Shown: positions 63,496 to 64,000 of the stretch, one piece after another
Numbering within the stretch: position 1 is the stretch's first letter
Layout of the letters: every line of letters starts with the position of its first letter
Translations under genes and position numbers: made by a program
Notes under the pieces: generated by a model
Seen by the model: the letters and a program-made list of their open reading frames with translations, nothing else
Databases searched by the model: none
What the model was told of the DNA's origin: nothing
Assembly (NCBI GenBank): GCA_019721075.1
Contig: JAHEAD010000001.1
Location: 186,001 to 250,000, forward strand
Reading direction: 5' to 3'
DNA: 64,000 nucleotides
From: Candidatus Sysuiplasma jiujiangense
GTDB taxonomy: Archaea > Thermoplasmatota > Thermoplasmata > Sysuiplasmatales > Sysuiplasmataceae

Positions 63496-64000
63496 CTACT
63501 GATGCCAGAGGGTGAAGAGCGATGCCATAACTTTTGCATCCTCCACCATATTCCTTATCAGCGAATACTCGTTTGGCTGGTGCGCCATGCCGCATTCGGT
63601 GCTCCAGACCGCTGCATTGAAGCCTCTGATTCTGACTATGTTTGCGCATGTCCCTCCGCCAATACCCACGAATCTTGGGTCGACCTTTCTCAACTCCTTG
63701 ACAGCCTGATATATTTTTCTGAATACTCCCTCCTCAGTGGATGAGGGCTTAGCCGCTGTGCTCTTCTTGAAAACATCAATGGTTATCTGTGCACCTGTTT
63801 GTTCGCTGAAGATCGACGCAATCTTCTTCATATCGGCCAGGACTGCGGAAACACTGTACGACGGAAGAATCCTGCAGTCAAAATAAAATTCGTCGGTGCC
63901 AGGTATTGTATTGACGTTCTCAACATTTGACAGACGTTTTGTTGGTTCGAAAGTGGAGTAAGGCAACGGTTTGAATAGTTCATCTTTGGCACCGTATTTA
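63496..64000 (-). CDS. M20-family peptidase/deacylase, 5' part outside window
   Basis: The C-terminal 168 codons of a gene that continues past the right edge. Seen: PLPYSTFEPTKRLSNVENVNTIPGTDEFYFDCRILPSY (start of dimerisation domain), GIGGGTCANIVRIRGFNAAVWST and AHQPNEYSLIRNMVEDAKVMASL with the metal-binding histidine. This resembles succinyl-diaminopimelate desuccinylase/aminoacyl-dipeptidase members. The catalytic D and E of the first half lie outside. Frame is open to base 64000. Confidence 0.85.
   Translation of the reverse strand, partial: KYGAKDELFKPLPYSTFEPTKRLSNVENVNTIPGTDEFYFDCRILPSYSVSAVLADMKKIASIFSEQTGAQITIDVFKKSTAAKPSSTEEGVFRKIYQAVKELRKVDPRFVGIGGGTCANIVRIRGFNAAVWSTECGMAHQPNEYSLIRNMVEDAKVMASLFTLWHQ

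Noticed and set aside
1-64000. CRISPR array
   Set aside because: No run of regularly spaced repeats with unique spacers was seen; the only short tandem set (22599-22674) has no spacers and no cas genes are near.

Overview
The window looks like chromosomal DNA of a Thermoplasmatota-type archaeon (inference). Archaeal marker genes are present: RNase P protein Rnp4/Rpp21, primase PriS, prefoldin alpha next to ribosomal protein LX and FtsY, Dph2, and an archaeal-type valyl-tRNA synthetase. Many starts lie 24-28 bases after an A/T-rich TATA-like box, which suggests leaderless transcripts. Genes inside operons instead show Shine-Dalgarno sequences and ATGA/GTGA overlaps.

Layout. 1-0.7 kb: remnant of an IS66-type transposase. 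0.9-15.4 kb: ordinary chromosome with a GT2 glycosyltransferase, a nucleotidyltransferase-like protein, glutamine synthetase, an ABC exporter, rnp4-yhbY-serS, small zinc-ribbon and membrane proteins, two more glycosyltransferases, folC and nth. 15.4-23.4 kb: accessory zone beginning at a tRNA-Gly(GCC) gene. A decayed tyrosine integrase ends inside this tRNA. The zone holds wrecks of IS630, IS1634-like and IS481 transposases, interspersed with two MFS transporters, a small membrane protein and a CopZ-like copper/Fe-S protein. 23.4-37.7 kb: HPP protein, CsaA-like protein, an unusual 39-residue cysteine-rich protein, an IscA-like carrier, a GH31 alpha-xylosidase-like enzyme, a large surface protein, valS, thyX, a dead amidohydrolase, MFS and methyltransferases.

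37.7-46.8 kb is the most interesting part: a nine-gene minus-strand operon sufC-sufU-cysM-(cysO::moeB::rhodanese)-sufB-sufD-Rieske-sufS-JAMM, with a divergent SufR-like regulator. It appears to join SUF iron-sulfur cluster assembly to a protein-thiocarboxylate route of cysteine synthesis of the kind known from Mycobacterium tuberculosis (CysO/MoeZ/CysM/Mec+). Here the ubiquitin-like sulfur carrier is fused to the front of its own E1-like activator, so its diglycine is buried inside the chain. The JAMM protease at the end of the operon is the obvious candidate to free or recycle it.

46.9-64 kb: a surface protein/membrane protein/regulator trio; queD-queC-queE for the preQ0 (archaeosine) pathway; dph2; a sugar-nucleotide and glycosylation cluster (methyltransferases, GT2, ugd, galU, UDP-xylose synthase); priS; LX-pfdA-ftsY; an FAD oxidoreductase; and the edge of an M20 peptidase.

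Functions are assigned by reading motifs and family resemblance from memory; no database search was run.
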